Shown: positions 9,596-17,749 of the stretch, in pieces
Position numbering within the stretch: the first letter of the stretch is position 1
Layout of the letters: each line of letters opens with the position of its first letter
DNA from: Thermosynechococcaceae cyanobacterium YX3bin19
GTDB taxonomy: Bacteria; Cyanobacteriota; Cyanobacteriia; Thermosynechococcales; Thermosynechococcaceae
Assembly: GCA_030447595.1 (NCBI GenBank)
Contig: JAUJON010000020.1
Location: 1-63,363 of the forward strand
DNA length: 63,363 nt
Reading direction: 5' to 3'
Notes under the pieces: model-generated
The model's database searches: none
The model's input: only the letters and a program-made list of their open reading frames with translations
What the model was told of the DNA's origin: nothing
Position numbers and translations under genes: made by a program

Positions 9596-10891
9596 TCAAA
9601 TTCCCAGACGTTGATAGATTGGATCTAAGTTTTTCAAGTGATGCTGTGGATCAAAACATTCTTCAACCTCATCGTCAGCAAGCCGGGACGTGACTTGAGG
9701 ATCTTGTGTAATATTTTGTTAAAAGTTTCCCTCTTCACGGTTCCAGGCCCGTTGATCACACGATTGAACTAAAGCGTAAGCCGCTTCCCGGTTCATGCCT
9801 TTTTCGACTAAGGCTAACATCACCCGCTGGCTGAAAATCACTCCGCCGTAGCAATTCATGTTTCGTCGCATATTTTCGGGATAGACGCGCAGGTGCTTCA
9901 CCAGGTCGGTGAGTTCTACTAGCATATAGTGAGTCAGAGTTGCGGCATCGGGTAAGATTACTCGCTCTACTGAACTGTGAGAAATATCCCGCTCGTGCCA
10001 CAACGCCACATTTTCTAGAGCAGCAACTGCATGGCCCCGAACGATCCGGGCCATTCCCGTCAAGCGCTCAGAGCGAATGGGATTGCGCTTATGGGGCATG
10101 GCAGAGGAGCCTTTTTGACCCTCGGCAAAAAATTCTTCCACTTCTAACACATCGGTACGCTGCAGGTTGCGGATCTCGACTGCAAAGCGCTCAATTGAGG
10201 CAGTCAACAGTGCCAAAGTCTGCACATAATCGGCATGGCGATCGCGAGAGATCACTTGCGTAGAGGCGGTGTCAGGTTGTAATCCTAATTTTTGGCAGGC
10301 TATCGATTCTACTCGCGGGTCAATATTCGCGTAGGTGCCCACGGCCCCGGAAATCTTGCCCACTGCCACATCGCGCCGCAGGCGCACCAGGCGATCGCGG
10401 TGACGCAGCACTTCTGCTAACCAGCCCGCCAGCTTAAAGCCAAAGGTAATCGGTTCAGCATGAATGCCATGACTGCGGCCTACCATAACCGTGTAGCGAT
10501 GTTGCTGCGCCTGATAGCGAATCGCTTGCACGAGGCATTCTAGTTGAGCAAGTAGGACATTAAGGCTGGCGACCAGCTGCAGTGCCAAAGCAGTATCGAG
10601 CACATCTGAGCTAGTCAAACCCAAATGAATGTAACGCCCGGCATCCCCCACATACTCATTGAGGTTGGTGAGAAAGGCAATCACGTCATGTCGTACCTCA
10701 GCCTCAATTGCTAAAATCCGCTGTGGATCAAAGTTAGCTTTGGCTTTAATAGTTTCTAGCGCTGCAGCTGGAATCTTTCCCAGTTCCGCTTGCGCCTCAC
10801 AAACCGCAACCTCAACCTGCAGCCAGGTCTTAAATTTATAATTCTCCGTCCACAAGTCCCCCATCTCGGGCAGGGTATAGCGCTCAATCAA
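9596..10891 (-). CDS. purB: Adenylosuccinate lyase, with an in-frame TAA near the 3' end
   Basis: Purine synthesis enzyme that splits fumarate from SAICAR and from adenylosuccinate. The body contains TSSDVLDTALALQ, SHGIHAEPITFG and the flexible catalytic loop GSSAMPHKRNPI. The usual start LIERYTLPEMG corresponds to TTG 10891. Translation would stop at TAA 9719-9721 after REEGNF, yet the same frame continues with a good C-terminus (VTSRLADDEVEECFDP ... IYQRLGI) to a TGA at 9596. That gives the normal length of about 431 residues. The stop looks like a CAA-to-TAA change or a base-calling error, since no frame shift is involved. Confidence 0.9.
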
Positions 10892-11025
10892 GGCCGTTAC
10901 AGAATACAACTGGACTATTGTACAACGCAAAGCCGGAGCCTCAGACTAGGCAGAAAGATTACTTAGCCGCAGCACTTAGCCCAGTTGAGGCTTACTGACG
11001 TCAACTCTAAACCAAAGGATAACGG

Positions 11026-13088
11026 ATGCTAACTGGTGAAATTCGTTTGCAAATTGATAAAATCTGGGATGCTTTTTGGTCGGGTGGCATTTCGAACCCT
11101 TTAGAGGTGATTGAGCAGATTACCTATCTGCTGTTTCTGCGCCGATTAGACGACTTGCACACGCTAGAAGAGAACAAAGCTAATCGCCTTAGCCGTGCCA
11201 TGGAGCGTCGAGTCTTTCCAGAAGGCAGTGACTCTAAGGGCAGACCCTACGAGCAACTACGCTGGTCGCGTTTCAAGCACATGGAAGCGCGGAAGATGTT
11301 TGAGGTAGTGAGTGAGCAGGTGTTTCCGTTTTTGCGAACAGAGTTTCTCAGCAGCTACGGCGATGGTTCTACCTACGCCTACCACATGAAAGATGCCCGA
11401 TTCACCATTCCAACTCCGGCGCTGCTGGCGAAGGTAGTGGATCTGCTCGACCATGTGCCAATGGACGATCGCGATACGAAGGGCGATCTCTATGAATACA
11501 TGCTGGGCAAAATTGCCAGTGCGGGGCAGAATGGGCAGTTCCGCACGCCGCGCCACATAATCCAACTGATGGTGGAGATGACCGCACCCACTCCAAAAGA
11601 TGTGATCTGTGACCCTGCCAGTGGTACCTGTGGCTTTTTGGTAGCAGCAGGGGAATACCTGCGCCAGCATTACCCGGAAGTTTTCCGAGATACCAAGCTG
11701 AAGGAACACTTTCACCACAGCATGTTTCACGGCTTTGACTTTGATAACACGATGCTGCGGATTGGCAGTATGAATATGCTGCTACACGGAGTAGAAAACC
11801 CGGATGTGGTTTATCGTGATTCGTTGGCGCAAGACCACGCGGGCGAAGATGAGAAATATACGCTGGTGCTGGCAAATCCACCCTTTGCAGGATCGTTAGA
11901 CTACGAAAACACCGCCAAGGATCTGCAACAGATTGTCAAAACCAAAAAGACAGAGCTGCTGTTTGTAGCGCTGTTTTTGCGGCTGTTGAAACCAGGCGGA
12001 CGAGCAGCGGTGATTGTGCCGGATGGGGTGTTATTTGGCTCTTCAAAGGCGCACAAGGAATTACGCAAGATTCTAGTAGAGGATCAAAAGCTGGATGCAG
12101 TGATCAAACTGCCAGGTGGGGTGTTTAAGCCCTACGCGGGAGTGTCTACCGCAATTTTACTGTTTACTGTCCCAAACACGTCCAAAGCTACATTAGTGCG
12201 AGACTTTGTGCTACCCAACTCTACTCCAGCCTAGGCTGAACTCAAAAAGTCTATGGCTGAATCGACGAGGAATCACACGCTCACTCGCTTGACAGTACAT
12301 ATTGTCTGGGGACAAAATATCGCTATCACGTCCTCAAGGGTGAGATTCAAAAGCGATGTGGGATCAAATCTGTGATGCTGAGGATATGGAGGTTCTGTCA
12401 AAAGATCCCGTTCAAGCATTGAGTATAAGATTGACGGCTCAAAGGCCGCACAAACTGCTTCAGAACCGTGGGGCATTTCTGGGCGATTGGCTAAGCATGG
12501 AGTACTGGAAGCATAAGTGAGCAAATGGTGCGAATATCTGGAGCATCATCGCCATCCGTCCAATACTTTCTGCTGGAGTAAAAGGACTTTCAGTCTCGCT
12601 CAAACCTCTGCACTTTCAGTAGTAAAACCAACTCCGGTGGCACGGATCGCGTCTGGTTTTATGAGGTAGAGGCGGATGGCTGGAGCCTGGATGATAAGCG
12701 TCAGCCGTTGCTGCCAGAGGAGAAGCTGGGCGCGGTACCGAAGCTGGAATTAGTGGCTGACGTTCGGCGAGTGCCCAGCCTTCGCCCTGAAGGGCTCTGG
12801 CCGAAGGGTCGAGCCGAGGAACACGCGAAGAACAATCTACCGGATGTATTGATGCGGTGGCAGCAGCGAGATGGCAGTGAAACGGCGCGACCCCGCACGG
12901 CACAGAGTTTTTGTGTGCCCAAAGAAGAAATTGCGACGAATGGTTATGACCTGAGCCTGAATCGTTATAAGGAAGTGGTCCATGAGGAGGTAGATCACGT
13001 GCCGCCCCAAGAAATTTTAACGACCTTGGCTGAGCTAGAAACGAAGATTCAGCAAGGGATGATGGAGCTAAAGGAAATGTTGGGATGA
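11026..13088 (+). pseudogene. hsdM: Type I restriction-modification methyltransferase HsdM, interrupted by an IS200/IS605 remnant
   Basis: HsdM is the adenine-N6 methylase subunit. Residues 1-381 are intact, with the SAM motif DPASGTCGFL (about 196) and the catalytic NPPF (about 284). After LLFT the frame runs into a 455-base insert (12168-12622) and resumes with KTNSGGTDRVWFYEVEADGW. Deleting the insert rebuilds an uninterrupted LFTKTNSGGTD junction. The C-terminal part also contains an 18-codon in-frame insertion (12762-12815) between VAD and EEHAKNNLPD. The stop overlaps the next ATG as ATGA. As it stands no full methylase can be made. Start ATG 11026 follows a GGATAACGG leader. Confidence 0.9.
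12168..12622 (+). mobile_element. tnpA: IS200/IS605-family remnant with broken tnpA
   Basis: Across three frames one can read the Y1 transposase pieces NHTLTRLTVHIVWG, TKYRYHVLKGEIQKRC, QICDAEDMEVL, KLLQ, GHFWAIG, AWSTGSISEQMV and EYLEHHRHPSNT. The tnpA start is about 12251. The region holding the HUH pair and some 80 bases appear lost, and several frame breaks remain, so the element is dead. The left edge directly follows TTTAC, a TTAC-type target as in other IS200/IS605 members, and there is no target duplication, as expected for this family. Confidence 0.8.
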
Positions 13089-13432
13089 ACTTGGCAGAGG
13101 CAGTTTCTCAACTCATCATCGATCCACGCAAGTTAACTCACTATGCGCTGAATCCTGATAATCCGATAGGAGCAGATAAAGCCTTCATCTTCCGAAGTTG
13201 CTTGGGATATACCAAAGATAACTATGAGCCACTTCTACAACAGATTCAGAGTAAAGCTCTAGATGCTGAAGCAGTGCCGACTCAAGCGGATGAACATGGG
13301 CAGCGGTATCAGGTAGATTTTGAGGTAGTTGGAATTGAAGGACAGACGGAAATTGTTCGGACTGGCTGGATCGTAGAACCGGGGGCGGATTTTGCCAGGT
13401 TAGTGACGCTGTATGTGAGGAAGCAAAAATGA
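13085..13432 (+). CDS. DUF6883 domain protein
   Basis: 115 residues with the DUF6883 pattern: DPRKLTHYALNPD near the N-terminus, KAFIFRSCLGYT in the middle, and ADEHGQRYQVDFEV ... VRTGWIVEPGADFARLVTLY at the end. Function unknown; small proteins of this family often sit beside a DUF4926 partner, as here. Translation is coupled to hsdM by an ATGA overlap and to the next gene by another ATGA overlap at 13429. The pair is thus an independent cassette placed between hsdM and hsdS. Confidence 0.8.
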   Translation: MNLAEAVSQLIIDPRKLTHYALNPDNPIGADKAFIFRSCLGYTKDNYEPLLQQIQSKALDAEAVPTQADEHGQRYQVDFEVVGIEGQTEIVRTGWIVEPGADFARLVTLYVRKQK

Positions 13433-13782
13433 CTAAACCCGAACTTTTTGATGTGGTTGAGTTACTGATTAACCTGCCGGATCACAATTTACAAGCGGGC
13501 GCACAAGGGGCAATCGTGGAGGAGTATTCTGCTCAAAACTATGAGCTTGAATTTACCAATACAACTGGGGAAACGATTGCACTAGTGTCTTTGCCTGTGC
13601 AGCAGTTTGTAGTGGTTTGGCGGGCAGCCTCAAAAACTTGGGTTCCCTTAATAGAAAAACTTGAGGCATTAGTTGAAGTCTTGCCAGAAGAGATGCGGTT
13701 GGAGGTATTTGACTTTGCTCGTTTTGTCTACAGCCGTAGAATACAGTCATCTTTGGGTCAAGCCAATGAAATGCTCTCTTAA
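13429..13782 (+). CDS. DUF4926 domain protein with a DUF2281-like tail
   Basis: 117 residues. The first 65 (ELFDVVELLINLPDHNLQAG through YELEFTNTTGETIALV) match the small SH3-like DUF4926 fold. The last 45 (LIEKLEALVEVLPEEMRLEV then FDFARFVYSRR) resemble the DUF2281 stretch that is common in cyanobacterial antitoxin-like proteins. The fusion and the overlap with the DUF6883 gene suggest an antitoxin- or immunity-like partner, but this is inference. The frame is clean. Confidence 0.72.
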   Translation: MTKPELFDVVELLINLPDHNLQAGAQGAIVEEYSAQNYELEFTNTTGETIALVSLPVQQFVVVWRAASKTWVPLIEKLEALVEVLPEEMRLEVFDFARFVYSRRIQSSLGQANEMLS

Positions 13783-13874
13783 GTTAGGTACGAGCGATCG
13801 CATCGTGATGACTTAGCATCCTGAGCAAAGCCGAAGGGCGGGCACTCTAGTAAAGTCATTTAGTCCAGACATTG

Positions 13875-14224
13875 ATGCCTTACATGTATATGCTTGAGTG
13901 CGCTGATGGCAGCTATTACACCGGAAGCACCAAAAATCTGAACCGACGGTTATGGCAACATCAGGAGGGGTTAGGGGCGAACATACAGCAAAGCGGCTAC
14001 CTGTAAAGCTGGTGTACTGTGAATTCTATGATCGCGTGTCAGATGCGTTTTACCGGGAGAAGCAGGTACAGGGCTGGAGTCGGAAGAAGAAGCAGGCGTT
14101 GATCGCAGGTGATACCCAGTTCTTGCATCAGTTGGCGGAGTGTCAGAATGAAACGCATTGTAAGAGGGTTAATTTCGGGGAGGTTGGTTTCGACTTCGCT
14201 CAACCAACCGACTCTGCTGACTAA
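13875..14224 (+). CDS. GIY-YIG nuclease-like protein, frameshifted
   Basis: Starts [19 protein letters not shown] (the GIY-YIG strand pair is YMYMLE ... YYTGS), then [12 protein letters not shown], and after a one-base break near 13978 continues [36 protein letters not shown], the usual UvrC/URI-like small protein of about 90-115 residues. One missing C (AACCAT) would restore the frame. The last 15 codons run into the 49-base direct repeat at 14189-14237, so its native C-terminus may be altered. Role unknown; such single-domain proteins often travel with mobile DNA. Confidence 0.75.
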
Positions 14225-14237
14225 GCAAATACTGCTG
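14189..14237 (+). repeat. 49-bp direct repeat, copy 1
   Basis: Begins TTCGACTTCGCTCAACC and ends ACTGCTG. It is identical over 49 bases to 15756-15804. Copy 1 lies in the 3' end of the GIY-YIG frame; copy 2 lies just before hsdS. Between the repeats are the VapBC and BrnTA cassettes. Confidence 0.9.
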
Positions 14238-14260
14238 ACTGAGCGGAGCCGAAGGCAGCA

Positions 14261-14306
14261 GGGGATGAAGGCTTTAGAGGAGATGTTAAGCAACGCAGCA
14301 AAATAG
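14261..14306 (+). repeat. Diverged copy of the hsdM 3' end
   Basis: This segment reads GMKALEEMLSNAAK and a TAG in the frame that corresponds to the HsdM C-terminus GMMELKEMLG. At the DNA level about four fifths of the aligned bases match hsdM 13056-13081. It has no gene of its own and marks the 3' edge of the DUF6883/DUF4926/GIY-YIG block. Confidence 0.6.
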
Positions 14307-14377
14307 ACAGTTGCATCCCGATGACAGCATTTTGCTAGCATTGAGGTATGTGGTAGAATCTCGACCTTGGAGACGAA

Positions 14378-14602
14378 ATGGCAACAATTACAGTTCGCAA
14401 TGTGCCCGATGAACTGGTCGATCGCATCAAATTGCTAGCGACACAAAAGGGAATCTCGATGGAGCAGGAAATCCGCGATCTGCTCCAAGATCGCTACGTT
14501 CAGCGCAGTGCTGTAATTGAGCGTATCCGTCAACGCTGGGAAACCTTGCCGCCTCAATCGGCTAGTCAGATGCAAGGTTGGAAAGAACAAGACCGCCCTT
14601 GA
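14378..14602 (+). CDS. VapB/FitA-type ribbon-helix-helix antitoxin
   Basis: 74 residues. The N-terminus MATITVRNVPDELVDRIKLL followed by ATQKGISMEQEIRDLL is the ribbon-helix-helix DNA-binding and dimerisation unit of FitA/VapB-type antitoxins. The C-terminal tail (RQRWETLPPQ) would wrap the toxin. Its stop overlaps the toxin start as TGATG at 14600-14604, so the two are translationally coupled. It probably also represses its own promoter. The gene is intact. Confidence 0.85.
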   Translation: MATITVRNVPDELVDRIKLLATQKGISMEQEIRDLLQDRYVQRSAVIERIRQRWETLPPQSASQMQGWKEQDRP

Positions 14603-14994
14603 TGGTGATTGATACGATGGTGTTTGCCTATGCTCTGTTGCGGGTAGAAGATAAATACGAGCAGGCGATTGCGGCCTTAGAAACGGCAGAGCAGATTATT
14701 GTGCCAGATTCACTATTTGCTGAATTGGGTAATGTAGTCTGGCAGTGGGTTCAGTTTCAGCATTTGGCGCTGCAAACTGGGCTAGAGGTGCTAAAAGACG
14801 CGCAGGCATTGGTTGATAAGGTCGTTCCTAGCCCTCGAATTCGGGATCTGGCTCTGGAGTTAGCCGTCCAGGCCAGCCATCCGTTTTAGGATGCGTTGTT
14901 TGTGGCAACGGCAATTCAAGAGCAGGTTCAAGTTGTGACGTTTGATCGCAAACTAGCTATCAAGTTTCCAGATCACGTCAAGCTCTTGGAATAA
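14602..14994 (+). CDS. VapC-type PIN-domain ribonuclease toxin with an in-frame TAG
   Basis: Starts MVIDTMVFAYALL, with the first PIN acidic residue in VIDT, then the second in LFAELGNVVW, and the third in DALFVATAIQEQ. Translation would halt at TAG 14887-14889, one codon before the third Asp; the same frame then runs to TAA 14994 with VVTFDRKLAIKFPDHVKLLE. In related proteins this position is Tyr, so TAY-to-TAG is the simplest change. Without the last part the PIN site would be incomplete and the toxin inactive, unless the stop is a base-calling error. Full length would be 130 residues. Confidence 0.82.
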
Positions 14995-15172
14995 GTAGGA
15001 CAAGAACGAGCACCCCTAGTAGGACTGGCTGGCTGAGCGAAGCCGAAGCCAGAACCTGCTCGTTGAGCGGAGCCGAAATGAGCATTGTGAGGATGAAGGT
15101 GTTGGATAGCTGAATGGAGCGAGCAGGATAATGGCTGAATTTGTAACTACAGTTTGTCGTTACAATTGAGGT

Positions 15173-15450
15173 ATGGAGTTCGAGTGGGATGAAGCTAAGC
15201 GGATGCTAACCTGCGTAAGCATGGGATCGACTTTGTGGATGTTCCAGAAATGTTCGACGGTAATGTTGTCATGGTTGAAGACGATCGCTTTAACTATGGT
15301 GAGCAACGTTTTATCACACTTGGTTTATTGCGTGGGCGAGTCGTCGTGATCGTTCACACAGAAAGAGAGAACGACTGCATTCGCATTGTTTCTACAAGAA
15401 GAGCAACAAAGTATGAGCAACAAACCTATTTCGAGCAACTCTCAGACTGA
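15173..15450 (+). CDS. brnT: BrnT-family ribonuclease toxin, frameshifted
   Basis: Reads MEFEWDEAKR and, after one lost base near 15210, NLRKHGIDFVDVPEMFDG ... RFITLGLLRGRVVVIVHTER ... IRIVSTRRATKYEQQ. These are the BrnT marks (FEWDxxK, NxxKHG, RIISxR). BrnT is a small RelE-fold ribonuclease neutralised by BrnA. The expected order toxin then antitoxin is kept, with the antitoxin start inside the toxin gene. The break is at a position where one added base restores the family sequence. Confidence 0.85.
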
Positions 15451-15688
15451 TTGGGAACGGTTGGATAGGATGACGGATGAAGAAATTGACCTGTCAGACT
15501 GCTCAGAGATTACACCGGAACTGTTTGCAAAATCGGTAGTTCGACGCGGACTACCAACTACGAGAAACAAGGCTCAGGTGACATTACGGGTTGATCAGGA
15601 TGTTTTGGAATGGTTTAAGTCTCAGGGACGGGGCTATCAGACTCAAATTAATGCATTGTTGAGAGCCTATATGGAAGCTCATCAATAG
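15413..15688 (+). CDS. brnA: BrnA-family antitoxin
   Basis: 91 residues from ATG 15413 (MSNKPISSNSQTDWERLDRM), overlapping the last 38 bases of brnT. It has the acidic linker DEEIDLSDCSEITPELF and the C-terminal ribbon-helix-helix KAQVTLRVDQDVLEWFKSQG ... INALLRAYMEAH. It would bind BrnT and autoregulate the pair. Intact frame. Confidence 0.88.
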   Translation: MSNKPISSNSQTDWERLDRMTDEEIDLSDCSEITPELFAKSVVRRGLPTTRNKAQVTLRVDQDVLEWFKSQGRGYQTQINALLRAYMEAHQ

Positions 15689-15755
15689 TCGATACCCACT
15701 GATTCAGGTGCTTCACCACAACGATCGCCCCTAGGATGAGAAAGGCAGTGCTGTC

Positions 15756-15804
15756 TTCGACTTCGCTCAACCAACCGACTCTGCTGACTAAGCAAATACT
15801 GCTG
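15756..15804 (+). repeat. 49-bp direct repeat, copy 2
   Basis: Perfect copy of 14189-14237. It is followed by a 17-base segment (15805-15821, CCTTCGGCTCCGCTCAG) that is the exact reverse complement of the segment following copy 1 (14239-14255), so the DNA beyond the repeat is flipped in one copy. Confidence 0.9.
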
Positions 15805-15829
15805 CCTTCGGCTCCGCTCAGGCGGTAGA

Positions 15830-15861
15830 GGATGATGGAGTTAAAGGAGATGTTGGGATGA
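15830..15861 (+). repeat. Duplicated hsdM 3' end (32 bp)
   Basis: Matches the true hsdM end at 13057-13088 in 30 of 32 bases; both differences are synonymous in the HsdM frame (MMELKEMLG and stop). The final ATGA overlaps the hsdS start at 15858, which is the expected native coupling of hsdM to hsdS. The piece therefore looks like the original junction left behind when cargo was inserted. Confidence 0.85.
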
Positions 15862-17026
15862 GGCTTGAAAAGTTTCGTTAGGAACTTACGTGCGAGTAGT
15901 AGGAGGGTTTGCGTTTAAATCAGAGGATTTTTCTAATGAAGGAATTCCTGTGGTAAGAATTTCAGATCTTAAAAATGACTCGGTTTTCATTACTGGAGCT
16001 GCGAGAATACCAAGTGAGAGAATTGGTAGAGGGCAAGATTACTGTATTGAACCTGGAGATATCTTAATAGCTATGTCTGGAGCAACAACTGGTAAGATCG
16101 GAGTTGTTCAGAGAATTGCATTCAGCCAATCTTACAAAATCAGCGTGTTGGAAACTTTAAGATTGTTGACTCTAGTAGAGTTTATAGAAATACCTAAAAC
16201 ATTATCTTGTTTCATCAATTTACCAGTCCATAATTTGGCAGTCAATGGTGGGGGTTGCACAACCAAATATTAGTTCTAAGCAACTTGAAAGATTTAAATT
16301 CCTCTACCACCGATCGCAGAACAAAAACGAATTGCGGCGATTCTGGATAAAGCGGAGGAGCTTAGAGGATTGCGTCGGAGGGCGTTGTCTCAACTGGATA
16401 GCCTTGCCAATCCATCTTCCTCGAAATGTTTGGCAACCCAGTAACAAATTCGAAAGGATGGAATATCCGAAAGTTTTCAGATGTTGGTGTTTTAGATAGG
16501 GGTATATCAAAACATAGACCCAGAAATGCACCAGAACTGTTAGGTGGTCCATATCCACTCATTCAAACAGGAGATGTTTCTAATTGTGATCGTTATATTC
16601 GTTCCTATATAAGCACGTATTCTGAAGTTGGATTGTGACAGAGCCGAAGGTGGAAAGCTGGCACGCTTTGCATTACTATTGCTGCCAACATTGCAAAACT
16701 GGAATTTTGACCTTTGATGCTTGCTTTCCAGATAGCGTTGTTGGTTTTCAGCCAAACGGATTGAGTTCAACTGAATATGTACAATCTTGGCTTTCCTTTC
16801 TTCAGGCTACTCTTGAAGCCACCGCACCTGAAAGCGCACAAAAAATATTAATCTTGCCATTTTAAGAAACCTTGATATTCCTATTCCTCCAATTAATCTC
16901 CAACAGGAATTTGCTCGACGGGTTGAGGCAATTGAGCAACTCAAAGCCACTCACCACGAATCCCTTGCCCAACTCGATGCCCTCTTTGCCTCCCTACAAC
17001 ACCGTGCCTTCCGAGGTGAGTTGTAG
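15858..17026 (+). pseudogene. hsdS: Type I restriction-modification specificity subunit HsdS, frameshifted
   Basis: HsdS recognises the two half-sites of the target through two target-recognition domains. The gene reads KVSLGTYVRVVGGFAFKSED and PVVRISDL early (first TRD start), GDILIAMSGATTGKIGVV, then the central helix [20 protein letters not shown]-like segment near 16310, [15 protein letters not shown] near 16420, a second TRD (PYPLIQTGDVSNCDRYI), and the C-terminal helix IEQLKATHHESLAQLDALFA ending AFRGEL at 17024. At least four frame breaks occur (near 15875, 16200, 16310, 16410), more than for a working gene. Confidence 0.82.
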
Positions 17027-17041
17027 TCTAGAATTTCCGGC

Positions 17042-17355
17042 ATGGCAAAGACTCTCAAAGACTATCAAGGGCGAAGAATCCGGCTCAATGGATGAGCGAA
17101 GACAGCATATTCTCGCACATCCAGAAATGGCTGCAATGGAGGTTGCAATTGAGCTTGTCCTACATAGCCCCGAAGTTGTCCGGCGATCCAATACAGATAA
17201 CGCCGTCTTCTTACTACCGTTACCATGAAGGCACAAGCGTAGGCGATAAATGGCTCTGCGTTGTCGTTAAGTATCTTGAAAACGATGCCTTTATCATTAC
17301 TGCCTACCTTACAGATAAGCTGAAAGCAGGAGAGCAGATATGTCCCAAAGCGTAA
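17042..17355 (+). CDS. Small nuclease-like (PBECR/DUF4258-like) protein, probable toxin, frameshifted
   Basis: Joined frames give MAKTLKDYQGRRIRL, ERRQHILAHPEMAAMEVAIE, LVLHSPEVVRRS and, after a break near 17212, YYRYHEGTSVGDKWLCVVVK ... DAFIITAYLTDKLKAG. About 103 residues. I recognise this as a small cyanobacterial protein type resembling phage-borne BECR-fold nucleases; the family name is tentative. It overlaps the following DUF2283 gene by 16 bases, the usual arrangement for the pair, which suggests a toxin-antitoxin-like unit. Two one-base breaks. Confidence 0.6.
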
Positions 17356-17549
17356 AAATCTGGTTTGATCCAGAAGCAGACTTTTTAGAAGTTTTATTCT
17401 GTGATGCACCCGGATACATGCGAGAAACAGACAACGATGCAGTGCTAGAGCGGGTGGATACCCAAGGCAATATCCTGGGATTTTCAGTCCTGAACGTCAG
17501 CAAACTCTCTACAGAAAAGCCGCTTCTGGCTCAACTCACGGCTCAGTAG
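17340..17549 (+). CDS. DUF2283 protein, probable antitoxin partner
   Basis: 69 residues: VKIWFDPEADFLEVLFCDAP, then NDAVLERVDTQGNILGFSVL, the DUF2283 beta-rich core. Its start lies inside the previous gene. Proteins of this family often accompany a small RelE- or BECR-like gene. Intact frame. Role as an antitoxin is inference from the arrangement. Confidence 0.75.
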   Translation: MSQSVKIWFDPEADFLEVLFCDAPGYMRETDNDAVLERVDTQGNILGFSVLNVSKLSTEKPLLAQLTAQ

Positions 17550-17559
17550 CCAACCCATC

Positions 17560-17749
17560 AGCAATCGAACAACTCAAAGCCACCACTTCGCTCAACACAC
17601 TTCCTTTAAAACGTGTTGTCTGGGCCCTGAGAATGCTGTCTTCGGCTGCGCTCAGACAGCCGCAACCCTAACCACCAGATGCCAAACCCAGGAGGGGGCT
17701 GCTAGCCTGGGATAGGCATGAGGACAGCGTTCGAGGTGAGGGGGCATTA
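17560..17749 (+). repeat. Partial, broken duplicate of the hsdS 3' end
   Basis: At 17560-17583 the sequence GCAATCGAACAACTCAAAGC matches the hsdS end (IEQLKAT) with two changes. At 17735-17748 GCGTTCGAGGTGAG matches the final AFRGE codons except for one lost C. Between them is filler that includes a TTCGGCTGCGCTCAG element at 17641. The duplicate abuts the hsdR ATG, as the real hsdS end would have in the undisturbed operon. Confidence 0.6.

Noticed and set aside
11257-11881. Two long minus-strand frames inside hsdM
   Set aside because: They are shadows of a clear HsdM reading frame.
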